Assembly (NCBI GenBank): GCA_012800475.1 | Contig: JAAZJF010000092.1 | Coordinates: forward strand, 1-34,477 | Source: Gammaproteobacteria bacterium | GTDB lineage: Bacteria > Pseudomonadota > Gammaproteobacteria > Pseudomonadales > Pseudomonadaceae | DNA length: 34,477 nucleotides | Direction of reading: 5' to 3' | Shown: positions 26,410-33,878 of the stretch, one piece after another | Layout: every line of letters begins with the position of its first letter | How positions within the stretch are numbered: position 1 is the first letter of the stretch | Translations under genes and position numbers: made by a program | The notes under the pieces: generated by a model | Told to the model about the DNA's origin: nothing | Databases searched by the model: none | What the model saw: the letters and a program-made list of their open reading frames with translations, nothing else

Positions 26410-27555
26410 ATGCATCTTGATGGTTACAGTGACAGTGCGTTTGGTGACGTGCTGGATGTCTTTACACAAATTCTTGAAGAGCCTGAGCAGCGTGGCGCCG
26501 CTTTATGTGTGCAAGTGGCTGGCGAAACTGTGCTTGATGTGTGGGGTGGGGTGATTGATCGCCACGGCGAGCAGTTGTGGCAGCGCGATACCTTAGTCAA
26601 TATTTTTTCCAGTGGTAAGCCGGTCGCAGCCGTTGTATTACTGCAGATGGTTGAGCAAGGGCGTTTAGATTTAGATACGCCTATAGCTGAATATTGGCCA
26701 GAATTTACGCAGCAGGGTAAGCACGCTATCACTCTGCGTCAGGTGTTAAGTCATCGCGCAGGCTTGCCTGCCATAGTGGAGCCGATGGCGGCGGATGCGC
26801 TCTATGATTGGTCGCGCATGCTGGACGCTGTGCAACAAACCCCGCCGTGGTGGACGCCTGACAGTGCTCACGGTTACGCCCCAATGACCTACGGCTGGTT
26901 AGTGGGCGAGTTAATGCGCCGTGTGGATAGTTGTGAACCTAGAGCAGCGATTGCACAACGTATTACCGAGCCCTTAGGGTTGGAATTGTATTTAGGCGTG
27001 ACCGAGGAGCAGTTACCTCGTGTGGGTGATGTGATGCGTATGAAGGGTGCGGTCACCGACCCGACTGCGCTGCGCTTAATGCGTGAAATGGGCCAGACAC
27101 CACAAGGGCTGACAGCCAAAGCGTTTACCAATCCGCCCTCGATGATGACCAGTACCAATAGCCTGCAGTGGCGTTCTATGCAGCAGCCCGCAGCAAATAT
27201 GCATGGTACAGCGCGTGGTTTGGCAGGTTTTTATAGCGCTTTATTACAAGGCCGCTTGCTCAGCAGTGAGATGTTCAGTCATTTTCAGCAAGAGCACAGT
27301 GTTGGAACAGATTTGACTTTGCTCACCCCGACTCGTTTTGGTTTAGGTTGTATGTTGGAACAAGCTGATCAGCCGCCTGCAACCTATGCGCTAGGTGCGC
27401 GCAGCTTTGGTCACCCTGGAGCGGGCGGTACGTTAGGTTGTGCTGATCCTGAGCGCGAAGTCAGTGTGGCCTTTGTGACCAATAGTTTAGGCCCAAGTGT
27501 CTTGATGGATCCGCGCGCGCAAAAAATCAATGCCATGCTCAAGCGCTGCCTCTAA
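26410..27555 (+). CDS. Class C beta-lactamase/esterase family serine hydrolase (EstB-like)
   Basis: A 381-residue serine hydrolase of the beta-lactamase/D-alanyl-D-alanine carboxypeptidase fold. The Ser-x-x-Lys motif is SSGK (Ser67, Lys70), the tyrosine motif is Tyr161 in TYGWLVGELM, and the third motif is replaced by HPGAGG (His335), the pattern of EstB-type esterases rather than true beta-lactamases. There is no signal peptide, so it should act in the cytoplasm. This argues against an antibiotic-resistance role. The substrate is unknown. AGAGG lies about 6 nt upstream of the ATG. It probably shares a transcript with dinG (29-nt gap). Confidence 0.87.
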   Translation: MHLDGYSDSAFGDVLDVFTQILEEPEQRGAALCVQVAGETVLDVWGGVIDRHGEQLWQRDTLVNIFSSGKPVAAVVLLQMVEQGRLDLDTPIAEYWPEFTQQGKHAITLRQVLSHRAGLPAIVEPMAADALYDWSRMLDAVQQTPPWWTPDSAHGYAPMTYGWLVGELMRRVDSCEPRAAIAQRITEPLGLELYLGVTEEQLPRVGDVMRMKGAVTDPTALRLMREMGQTPQGLTAKAFTNPPSMMTSTNSLQWRSMQQPAANMHGTARGLAGFYSALLQGRLLSSEMFSHFQQEHSVGTDLTLLTPTRFGLGCMLEQADQPPATYALGARSFGHPGAGGTLGCADPEREVSVAFVTNSLGPSVLMDPRAQKINAMLKRCL

Positions 27556-27581
27556 GTAGCATAAAAACTTTCAGTCGCAAG

Positions 27582-27700
27582 ATGGTTGTGGTGAAGGGGT
27601 TGCCTGTGTGATGGAGACCATCGCAGCGGTGCAGACACAGCGCTGTGTCTTAGAGTTGGGTATGTGCCGGCTGATTAACGAGCATGAAGACAAGAACTGA
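27582..27700 (+). other. Structured intergenic segment with two overlapping micro-ORFs or a small RNA
   Basis: Between the EstB-like gene and folD lie hairpin GATGG-AGA-CCATC (27610-27622) and a perfect 18-nt palindrome AGACACAGCGCTGTGTCT (27633-27650), then the terminator at 27705. Two tiny frames overlap as TGATG: 27582-27611 (9 aa) and 27611-27700 (29 aa, ending INEHEDKN), the latter stopping 4 nt before the terminator stem. AAGGGG lies 13 nt upstream of the second ATG. This could be a 3'-UTR-derived small RNA, a small peptide gene, or simply a structured 3' UTR. Confidence 0.25.
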
Positions 27701-27704
27701 TCAG

Positions 27705-27742
27705 TATAAACAGCGCCATTGAATACCGTGGCGCTGTTTATA
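27705..27742. terminator. Bidirectional terminator between the EstB-like gene and folD
   Basis: TATAAACAGCGCCA (27705-27718) pairs perfectly over 14 bp with TGGCGCTGTTTATA (27729-27742) around a 10-nt loop. The A/T-rich outer ends provide a U-rich 3' side on both strands. Confidence 0.82.
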
Positions 27743-27748
27743 TCGTGC

Positions 27749-28603
27749 TTAGACTGTAGCTTGCTCGCAAGCTTGGAGTGTGTTTTCTAGTAAGCATGCA
27801 CGGGTCATTGGGCCCACACCGCCGGGTACTGGAGTAATCCAAGCCGCGCGCTCAAGTGCTGCATCAAAACCCACGTCACCCACGAGTTTGCCATTGGCTT
27901 GGCGGTTAATGCCCACATCAATCACAATAGCGCCGGGTTTAATCCATTCGCCTTTAACTAAATCTGGAATGCCCACGGCGACGATAACTAAGTCGGCACG
28001 GCGTATGTGCTCTTCTAAATTGTGAGTGAAGCGGTGCGTCGTTGTCGTTGTGCAGCCTGCTAGCAGTAACTCTAGAGTCATGGGCCGGCCCACAATATTA
28101 GACGCACCCACGATCACTGCATCTAAACCGTGCAAATCCACACCAGTATGCGCCAGTAGCGTCATAATACCTTTAGGCGTGCATGAGCGCAGGAGTGGCA
28201 TACGTTGAGCGAGGCGGCCGACGTTATAAGGATGGAAGCCATCGACATCCTTATAGGGGTTGATGCGCTCAAGTAGCAGGGATGAGTCAAGGTGAGCAGG
28301 AAGTGGCAGCTGCACCAAAATGCCATCCACGCTATCGTCAGCGTTTAATGTATCAATCAGCTTGAGTAGCTCATCTTGTGTTGTTGTCGCCGGTAAATCG
28401 TAGGCTTTAGATTCAAAACCGACTTGCTCGCAGTCTTTACGCTTGTGCGCGACATACACCTCGGATGCTGGATCGCTGCCAACTAGAATTACGGCTAAGC
28501 CCGGTGCACGTAAACCTTGTGCTAGACGGTTTTGTACTTGTTGAGCGATAGTGTTACGAATATCTGCGGCAATCTGTTTGCCGTCAATCAATTGTGCTGT
28601 CAT
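27749..28603 (-). CDS. folD: Bifunctional methylenetetrahydrofolate dehydrogenase/cyclohydrolase
   Basis: Interconverts 5,10-methylene-, 5,10-methenyl- and 10-formyl-tetrahydrofolate with NADP in the cytoplasm, feeding purine and formyl-Met synthesis. The 284 residues show Tyr50 and Lys54 (YVAHKRKDCE), QLPLPAHLD, DVDGFHPYNVGRL and PVPGGVGPMT, all family signatures. The start MTAQLIDGK (28603) fits pseudomonad FolD. ATG 28618 (5 residues longer) is possible, and the more distant in-frame ATG 28675 falls in the likely promoter. No clear Shine-Dalgarno precedes either near start. It lies beside tRNA-Arg/His/Leu as in P. aeruginosa (from memory). It provides one-carbon units in the same pathway as MetH. 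Confidence 0.95.
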   Translation of the reverse strand: MTAQLIDGKQIAADIRNTIAQQVQNRLAQGLRAPGLAVILVGSDPASEVYVAHKRKDCEQVGFESKAYDLPATTTQDELLKLIDTLNADDSVDGILVQLPLPAHLDSSLLLERINPYKDVDGFHPYNVGRLAQRMPLLRSCTPKGIMTLLAHTGVDLHGLDAVIVGASNIVGRPMTLELLLAGCTTTTTHRFTHNLEEHIRRADLVIVAVGIPDLVKGEWIKPGAIVIDVGINRQANGKLVGDVGFDAALERAAWITPVPGGVGPMTRACLLENTLQACEQATV

Positions 28604-28646
28604 GAGGTAATGAGCCATACTAATTTGAGTAAAAAAGATGGTAGCT

Positions 28647-28675
28647 ATTCTCGCACGACCGACCGCATCGGGCAA
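28647..28675 (-). promoter_or_regulatory. Candidate folD promoter
   Basis: On the reverse strand TTGCCC (28675-28670) and GAGAAT (28652-28647) are 17 nt apart, giving a leader of about 35 nt before ATG 28603. Each box matches consensus at 4 of 6 positions. Confidence 0.35.
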
Positions 28676-28747
28676 AGATGCAAGAGAAGTATTTTATTAA
28701 TGTTGGCTATCTATTTGATTCTTTTATACTTATTTTCAAAATAGTAG

Positions 28748-28776
28748 TTGACAGGTCCTAGGGATCTCTCTAATAT
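28748..28776 (+). promoter_or_regulatory. Promoter of the tRNA cluster
   Basis: A perfect TTGACA (28748-28753) and TAATAT (28771-28776) are 17 nt apart. A C-rich discriminator (TCACCCCGC) follows, as expected for stringently controlled stable RNA promoters. It lies about 107 nt before tRNA-Arg and would serve all three tRNAs. Confidence 0.6.
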
Positions 28777-28882
28777 TCACCCCGCTCACCCAGTACAGCC
28801 TGAAGCTGATACGAAAACTGAACAAGTACAATTGGGCAGTGTTCGAGCTTAAAGTCAGATACTTTATAAGTGATGACAATAA

Positions 28883-28959
28883 GCGCCCGTAGCTCAGTCG
28901 GATAGAGCACCCGCCTTCTAAGCGGGTGGTCGCAGGTTCGAATCCTGCCGGGCGCGCCA
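28883..28959 (+). tRNA. tRNA-Arg (anticodon TCT)
   Basis: A 77-nt cloverleaf. Acceptor GCGCCCG pairs with CGGGCGC, with G discriminator and encoded CCA. The anticodon stem CCCGC/GCGGG encloses loop CTTCTAA with TCT at the anticodon, reading AGA/AGG. The T-arm has GGTTCGAATCC. Confidence 0.97.
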
Positions 28960-29013
28960 TTAGGCGAAGCTGGTAAGTGAGAAAAGATTCATGTAGTATG
29001 CAACACGCAATAT

Positions 29014-29090
29014 GGTGGGCGTAGCTCAGTTGGTAGAGCACGGGATTGTGATTCCCGGTGTCGTGGGTTCGAGACCCATCGTCCACCCCA
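29014..29090 (+). tRNA. tRNA-His (anticodon GTG)
   Basis: 77 nt including the extra 5' G(-1) at 29014, opposite discriminator C at 29087, a tRNA-His hallmark. Acceptor GTGGGCG pairs with CGTCCAC (one G-T). Anticodon stem CGGGA/TCCCG holds loop TTGTGAT. CCA is encoded. Confidence 0.97.
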
Positions 29091-29138
29091 TATTTGGAAA
29101 ATATAATGCTGTTAATTAGCGTTATACGTGAGCAAGAA

Positions 29139-29223
29139 GCGGACGTGGTGGAATTGGTAGACACACCAGATTTAGGTTCTGGCGCCGCGAGGTGTGAGAG
29201 TTCGAGTCTCTCTGTCCGCACCA
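29139..29223 (+). tRNA. tRNA-Leu (anticodon TAG)
   Basis: 85 nt with the long variable arm of class II tRNAs. Acceptor GCGGACG pairs with TGTCCGC (one G-T). Anticodon stem CCAGA/TCTGG holds loop TTTAGGT, anticodon TAG, reading CUA/CUN. CCA is encoded. Confidence 0.97.
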
Positions 29224-29256
29224 TACAAAGGCTCACAGATGAGTCCAGTAGCATTT

Positions 29257-29281
29257 AAGACCCTTAATTGGGGCTTTTTTG
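29257..29281 (+). terminator. Terminator of the tRNA cluster
   Basis: AAGACCC and GGGGCTT form an imperfect stem (one A/G mismatch) over TTAATT, followed by a T6 run, 34 nt after tRNA-Leu. Confidence 0.6.
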
Positions 29282-29307
29282 TGTCTGTCTATAAATCCAG
29301 GTGGCTT

Positions 29308-29706
29308 ATGCTGATTGAGCATTACGCGCTGATTAAAACGCTACATATCAGCTTGGCATTGCTCAGTGGTGTGGTGTTTGTGTTGCGCGGGCTGTGGGTC
29401 TTGTTGTCTGCTGTTGCGTTGCCGCGAGTACTACACCGCATCAGTTATGCGGTCGATAGTGCTTTATTGCTTGCAGCCTTATTATTGCTGGCTGGATTAA
29501 GTTTCACACCCTTAGCTGCAGCTTGGTTGCAGGCTAAGTTGCTGTTGTTGCTCGTCTATATCGCCTGTGGCGCCGTGGTTTTTCGCGTTCAATACCCGAT
29601 TGCAGTGCGTTGGCTGGCGTGTCGTGCAGCGCTGCTGTGTTATGCAGGTGTGTATTACTCGGCGCGTATGCATCAGCCATTTGCTGGCATATTGAGCGGT
29701 TTCTAA
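29308..29706 (+). CDS. SirB2-family integral membrane protein
   Basis: A 132-residue, very hydrophobic protein with about four membrane helices. The start MLIEHYALIKTLHISLALLS and the first-helix FVLRG match the SirB2 (YchQ) family of inner-membrane proteins of unknown function. The start at 29308 has AGGTGG about 5 nt upstream. The open frame runs back through tRNA-Leu, and those codons are not part of the gene. It is convergent with the FhlB-like gene, whose stop codon directly abuts its own, with no hairpin between. Confidence 0.83.
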   Translation: MLIEHYALIKTLHISLALLSGVVFVLRGLWVLLSAVALPRVLHRISYAVDSALLLAALLLLAGLSFTPLAAAWLQAKLLLLLVYIACGAVVFRVQYPIAVRWLACRAALLCYAGVYYSARMHQPFAGILSGF

Positions 29707-30042
29707 CTAGGTGTCGTCAGCAGGGCGGTGCGTGAGTTGCAGTAGGGTGTCGCTATTGTCTGTGCGCGTATAAAAGCCTGCGGGTGCCTTGCCTTTTAGG
29801 TACCAAGCAAAGGCGATAATTTCTGCAACCGTTTGATAAAGCGACTCAGGTATCGCATCGCCGAGCTCGAGTCGTGCCAGTAAACGCACTAAGTCTGCGT
29901 TTTCATAGATAGGCACATCATTTTCGCGCGCAATCTGTAAGATTTCTTCAGCTAGAGCATCATTGCCTTTGGCCGTGACATTGGGTGCGTTTTGGCCATC
30001 ATATTTTAAGGCAATCGCTTGGCGTTCAGTGGGTGTGTTCAT
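29707..30042 (-). CDS. FlhB C-terminal domain homolog (FhlB-like)
   Basis: A 111-residue soluble protein matching only the cytoplasmic tail of FlhB/YscU export proteins: IALKYDGQNAPNVTAKGND, then ILQIARENDVPIYENADLVR, LGDAIPESLYQTVAEIIAF. The self-cleaving Asn-Pro-Thr-His motif is not conserved: the site reads TPTERQAIAL, so autocleavage is not expected. No membrane domain is present. Such FhlB proteins can partly replace the FlhB tail in flagellar export (established for Salmonella and Bacillus relatives). Its ATG overlaps the stop of the FliK-like gene by 4 nt, so the two are coupled. Confidence 0.85.
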   Translation of the reverse strand: MNTPTERQAIALKYDGQNAPNVTAKGNDALAEEILQIARENDVPIYENADLVRLLARLELGDAIPESLYQTVAEIIAFAWYLKGKAPAGFYTRTDNSDTLLQLTHRPADDT

Positions 30043-31571
30043 GCTAAGTCATCAATCCAGCGTTGTTGTAAATTGGTTTTTTCACCTTCGGGGGGCGCGC
30101 CTTGATGGCAGGTCAAATCTTTAACTGTCAGGCCGATGCCCAGTAAACGATCGCGCAAATGAGCGAGCTCATGATCAATCAATTGTGCGGTGGCATCACT
30201 TTGAGCCCAGAGTTGGCTCGAAATACTGCTGCCTTGCAAGCTGGCTTGGATATGTAAAGGGCCTAGAGGCTCTAAGTCAAAGCTTAAGTCAATTTTCCAC
30301 ACAGGAGTGATCTGCTTATCGTTTTTTTTATGCGTAGGCTCTTCATGTTGAAATTTGATTTGCAAGGGTACGATATGCGCTTGGTCCCGTGCCGGAACTT
30401 CCAGCTGCCAGACTGTCACTTGCGTGCCGTCATGCGTGGTGTGTGTTTGTCCAAGGCTCGACAGTTGATGGGTTTGTAAGCGCGATACAGCCGCTGCTGC
30501 TAAGCGCAATAAAGAGCCTAAATCATTCGGGTTATCGAGCGCTTGCAATATACGTCCAGGTAAGGGAAAGCGCATAGCTTGCTCACGCAGCTGTGTCTGA
30601 CTGTTTCCTAGTAATTGTTCGCGCAGTAAACTGGGCAGTGCTTGCGATAAGAGTGCGCTTTGCGAGGCTGCCAGCGTTGGATTGCTATTGGGCAGCATGG
30701 GCGCCAGTTGTGCGATTAAACGCAGCAGATGAGCCTTCATGTCTTGGCTTGCGGGATCAAGTGCTCCGCCCAATAAGCGGTTTTCTAGCTGGGAGCCACT
30801 ATTAACTAAACTTTGTGTCAGCTTTTTGGGGTCTGTGAGCGCATTGAATTCGGGCAGGCCGGCAAGAAGTTGCTTGATTGTTTTAAGTGCGTCTGGCGTT
30901 AAACCGTCGTTTGCCACGCCATCCAGCCCCTTAAACAGCTGGCCCAGTGAGCCTTGTTGATTAAACTGCTTTTGTAACTCTTGGTTGATGGCTAAAGGCT
31001 CGAGACGTGTATTGAGGGGTTGAAATGTAAGTTGTTGTGCGCCGTCAATACGCGCAGTAAACACTGTGTTCAGAGGTAGAGATTTGGGACTCTCAATCTG
31101 CAGTTGCTGGCCTGCAAGCGCTGAATTAGCCACAGTCACTGTCATTTTAAAGCCACCTTGAGCGCTGGGCTCGACCTGTGTGACTTTGCCTTCGAGTAAA
31201 GTACCAGGTGGGAGCACGTTGGTGTCAATACGGGTGGCCGGCGGTGCGTTATGAGTTGGCATTAAACTGAATGACAGTTGTTGTGCGGATAGGGCTGTCA
31301 CGTTAAGGGTCTGGCCGACCATTAAAGGTTGGTTGGTTTTAACTTCAAGCGTTTTGTACTGACCATCAGCGAGCGAGAGGCGCAATAGCGCTTGGAAAGT
31401 CTGCTGTGTTTCGCGCAATGCAAGGACTTGCGCCTGCGTAGAATCGCCAATGTTGAGTTGTGTAGGTAAGCTGCCTTGCAGTTGCAAAGTGGAATTGACA
31501 GCCTGTACAGCAGGACGCTGCACATTGTGGGTGCTAGGGGAAGGGCGTGTTGAAGGTATTTCACTGGCCAT
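30039..31571 (-). CDS. FliK-like flagellar hook-length control protein
   Basis: A 510-residue protein (ATG 31571) with a Gln/Thr/Ser-rich, low-complexity N-terminal part and a C-terminal Flg_hook domain (about 405-510: VWKIDLSFDLEPLGPLHIQA, then the IDHELAHLRDRLLGIGL helix). FliK measures hook or rod length and switches FlhB export specificity. An earlier in-frame ATG (31625) lies almost on the possible -10 (TATACA), so 31571, with AGG about 12 nt upstream, is preferred, though not certain. It is coupled to an FlhB-tail homolog and divergent from ccmA. Pseudomonads also have a main fliK in the flagellar cluster, so this is probably a second copy. Confidence 0.8.
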   Translation of the reverse strand: MASEIPSTRPSPSTHNVQRPAVQAVNSTLQLQGSLPTQLNIGDSTQAQVLALRETQQTFQALLRLSLADGQYKTLEVKTNQPLMVGQTLNVTALSAQQLSFSLMPTHNAPPATRIDTNVLPPGTLLEGKVTQVEPSAQGGFKMTVTVANSALAGQQLQIESPKSLPLNTVFTARIDGAQQLTFQPLNTRLEPLAINQELQKQFNQQGSLGQLFKGLDGVANDGLTPDALKTIKQLLAGLPEFNALTDPKKLTQSLVNSGSQLENRLLGGALDPASQDMKAHLLRLIAQLAPMLPNSNPTLAASQSALLSQALPSLLREQLLGNSQTQLREQAMRFPLPGRILQALDNPNDLGSLLRLAAAAVSRLQTHQLSSLGQTHTTHDGTQVTVWQLEVPARDQAHIVPLQIKFQHEEPTHKKNDKQITPVWKIDLSFDLEPLGPLHIQASLQGSSISSQLWAQSDATAQLIDHELAHLRDRLLGIGLTVKDLTCHQGAPPEGEKTNLQQRWIDDLA

Positions 31572-31632
31572 TTCGATTGCAACCTGCTGTAAATGCTTTG
31601 TAAATGCCTGCCGCGCATACCGCACAGCTGTG

Positions 31633-31638
31633 TATAAT
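31633..31638 (+). promoter_or_regulatory. Candidate -10 box of the ccm operon
   Basis: A perfect TATAAT lies 81 nt upstream of the ccmA GTG, just after a 10-bp palindrome (CACAGCTGTG, 31623-31632). No good -35 is present at proper spacing. Confidence 0.4.
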
Positions 31639-31660
31639 CGCCACTTATTTAAAGTAGCGC

Positions 31661-31681
31661 CAGAGCAGTATAGCTGCTCTG
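31661..31681. repeat. Hairpin in the ccmA leader
   Basis: CAGAGCAG and CTGCTCTG pair perfectly over the 5-nt loop TATAG, 38 nt before the ccmA start, between the divergent FliK-like gene and ccmA. It could be a control element in the ccm leader. No T tract follows it directly. Confidence 0.45.
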
Positions 31682-31718
31682 TGAAAGCGACTTGAAACTT
31701 TTTGCAAGGCGATGTGTT

Positions 31719-32354
31719 GTGTCTGATGCTTATCTTGAGACGGTTGACTTAGCTTGTGAGCGTGATTGGCGGCTGCTATTTGAGCATTTAAATATCAGCG
31801 TACAACCCAAAGATATGCTGCAAGTGAGTGGCCCTAACGGTAGTGGTAAAACCAGCTTGCTGCGCTTAATGGCGGGCTTGATGCAGCCGACTGCAGGTGA
31901 GGTGCGGATTCAGGGTGTCAATATTCAGCAGCAGCGGCATGTATTAGCAGAAAACTTATTATGGCTGGGGCATGCGGCAGGTATTAAAGGCTTGTTAACC
32001 CCTGAAGAAAACCTTAAATGGCTCTCAGCCTTGCATCGCGGAGCAACACCTGAGCAGATTTGGCAGGCTTTAGCCGCGGTGGGTTTGGCTGGTTTTGAAG
32101 ATGTGCCTTGCCATACCTTGTCGGCTGGACAACAACGACGTGTCGGTCTAGCGCGTTTGTATTTAGATGCGCCGTTGTTGTGGATTTTAGATGAGCCCTT
32201 TACAGCATTGGATCAGCAGGCAGTGGCTCAGCTAGAGCAGCATTTAGCTCAGCATTGCGTGAATGGCGGCATGGTGATTTTAACCACGCACCACATTTTA
32301 CAGCACACACCCAGTACATTTCGTGAGCTGGATTTAGGGCGCAGGGCATTATGA
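31719..32354 (+). CDS. ccmA: Heme exporter ATP-binding subunit CcmA
   Basis: The ATPase of the CcmABCD complex, which frees holo-CcmE in cytochrome c maturation. The 211-residue protein has Walker A GPNGSGKT (38-45), signature LSAGQQRR (134-141) and Walker B LWILDEPFTALD (154-165). The GTG at 31719 is chosen because AAGG lies 9 nt upstream and the family N-terminus starts close to LETVDLACERDW. The upstream TTG at 31692 is less likely. An out-of-frame ATG at 31712 opens a 4-codon frame overlapping this start. The stop overlaps the ccmB ATG by 4 nt (ATGA), implying coupled translation. Confidence 0.94.
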   Translation: MSDAYLETVDLACERDWRLLFEHLNISVQPKDMLQVSGPNGSGKTSLLRLMAGLMQPTAGEVRIQGVNIQQQRHVLAENLLWLGHAAGIKGLLTPEENLKWLSALHRGATPEQIWQALAAVGLAGFEDVPCHTLSAGQQRRVGLARLYLDAPLLWILDEPFTALDQQAVAQLEQHLAQHCVNGGMVILTTHHILQHTPSTFRELDLGRRAL

Positions 32355-33022
32355 AACATGTTTTTGTGTTGATGTTGGTGCGCGAAACACGTTTGATGTT
32401 GCGCAGGCCAGCTGAGCTGGTGAACCCATTGGTGTTTTTTGCCATCGTGATTGCATTGTTTCCACTGGCTGTTGGGCCTGAGTCGCAACTGTTGCAAACA
32501 TTATCACCGGGTTTGTTGTGGGTGGCGGCGTTATTAGCCGTGTTGTTGTCGCTCGATGGTTTGTTTCGCAGTGACTTTGAGGACGGCTCATTAGAGCAGT
32601 GGGTCGTTTCGCCGCATCCACTCGTCGTCTTGGTTCTTGCTAAGGTGCTGGCACATTGGTTGTATTGCGGCTTAGCCTTGGTGTTGTTGTCGCCTTTATT
32701 GGCCCTAATGCTGGGCTTGCCAGGTGATCGGATTCCCACTTTATTGTTTTCACTTGTGCTTGGGACACCCGTGTTAAGTTTGCTCGGTGCTGTAGGGGCG
32801 GCATTAACCGTTGGTTTAAAGCGCGGTGGGATATTATTGGCATTGTTGATTCTGCCGTTATACATTCCCGTGCTGATTTTAGGTAGCGGTGTCATTCAGG
32901 CAGCTTTACAAGGATTGCCCACGGCAGGTTACTTGTTGTGGATGGCCAGTTTGGCGATGCTAACCCTGACTTTGGCACCTTTTGCTATTGCTGCTGGATT
33001 GCGCATTAGTATCGGTGAATAA
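32351..33022 (+). CDS. ccmB: Heme exporter membrane subunit CcmB
   Basis: A 223-residue inner-membrane protein with about six hydrophobic helices. It is the permease-like partner of CcmA. Conserved features include FVLMLVRETRLMLRRPAELV at the start, the FFAIVIALFPLAVGPE segment, then SDFEDGSLEQ between helices. The length is as in E. coli CcmB (220). It overlaps ccmA by 4 nt. The next gene starts 100 nt downstream, a longer gap than elsewhere in the operon. Confidence 0.95.
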   Translation: MKHVFVLMLVRETRLMLRRPAELVNPLVFFAIVIALFPLAVGPESQLLQTLSPGLLWVAALLAVLLSLDGLFRSDFEDGSLEQWVVSPHPLVVLVLAKVLAHWLYCGLALVLLSPLLALMLGLPGDRIPTLLFSLVLGTPVLSLLGAVGAALTVGLKRGGILLALLILPLYIPVLILGSGVIQAALQGLPTAGYLLWMASLAMLTLTLAPFAIAAGLRISIGE

Positions 33023-33122
33023 GCCCTTAAGATGAATGTTGTGGTGGGTGAGTACACTGTATACATAGCGCATCATATGTTGTTGAGCGCATAACTGATT
33101 TTGAATAACGGTGAGTATTTCG

Positions 33123-33878
33123 ATGAATTGGACGTGGTTTCACAAGCTGGGCTCGCCCAAATGGTTTTATGAAATAAGCGGTCGCTGGTTGCCTTGGCTT
33201 AGCATCAGTGCAGCTGTACTGATGCTGGTGGGTGGTGTGCTCGGTTTAGCCTATGCGCCGCCTGACTATCAGCAGGGTAATAGTTTTCGTATTATTTATA
33301 TTCACGTTCCGGCTGCTTTTTTAGCACAGTCCACTTATATATCCCTCGCCATTGCAGGGATTGTCGGTTTGGTCTGGAAAATGAAAATTGCTGATGTGGC
33401 AGTTCAACAGGCCGCTCCTATTGGTGCATGGATGACGGTGATTGCATTATTCACGGGTGCAGTGTGGGGCAAACCGACCTGGGGAGCATGGTGGGTGTGG
33501 GATGCGCGCTTAACCGCGATGCTGATTTTACTGTTTTTGTATTTTGGCATTATCGCGCTCGGGCATGCCATTACTAACCGCGACAGTGCGGCTAAAGCCT
33601 GTGCGATTCTAGCTGTGGTGGGTGTTGTTAATATTCCCATCATCAAGTACTCGGTAGACTGGTGGAATACTTTGCATCAGCCAGCAACCTTTACCATCAC
33701 TGAAAAGCCTGCGATGCCCATGGAAATGTGGCTGCCATTGTTAATTATGACGCTGGGCTTTTATTGTTTTTTTGCTGCTGTATTGCTGATGCGCATGCGT
33801 ACAGAAGTGTTACGACGTGAGTCACGTACCCGTTGGGCACAAGCTGAAGTTGCACGAAAAATCGGGAGAGGTGTATGA
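33123..33878 (+). CDS. ccmC: Heme handling protein CcmC (WWD family)
   Basis: An inner-membrane protein that presents heme to CcmE. The 251 residues contain the WWD signature WGKPTWGAWWVWD (115-127), with the heme-ligand histidines His61 (YIHVPAA) and His185 (TLHQPA) on either side, and six membrane helices. ATG 33123 is chosen over GTG 33111 because GGTGAG lies 7 nt upstream and pseudomonad CcmC begins MNWTWFHKLG. Its stop overlaps the ccmD ATG (ATGA). Confidence 0.96.
   Translation: MNWTWFHKLGSPKWFYEISGRWLPWLSISAAVLMLVGGVLGLAYAPPDYQQGNSFRIIYIHVPAAFLAQSTYISLAIAGIVGLVWKMKIADVAVQQAAPIGAWMTVIALFTGAVWGKPTWGAWWVWDARLTAMLILLFLYFGIIALGHAITNRDSAAKACAILAVVGVVNIPIIKYSVDWWNTLHQPATFTITEKPAMPMEMWLPLLIMTLGFYCFFAAVLLMRMRTEVLRRESRTRWAQAEVARKIGRGV

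Noticed and set aside
26410..27555. Possible antibiotic-resistance beta-lactamase
   Set aside because: There is no signal peptide, and the third motif is HPGAGG instead of KTG, so an EstB-like esterase is more likely.
28736..29254. 172-codon - strand open frame opposite the tRNA cluster
   Set aside because: It is the antisense of tRNA-Leu, tRNA-His and tRNA-Arg; translated pieces such as SRTHDTGNHNPVLYQLSY and ARPAGFEPATTR are the familiar false proteins from tRNA antisense.
32200..32895. 231-codon - strand frame
   Set aside because: Antisense to ccmA/ccmB; the Asn/Thr-rich composition is what hydrophobic membrane-protein codons give on the reverse strand.
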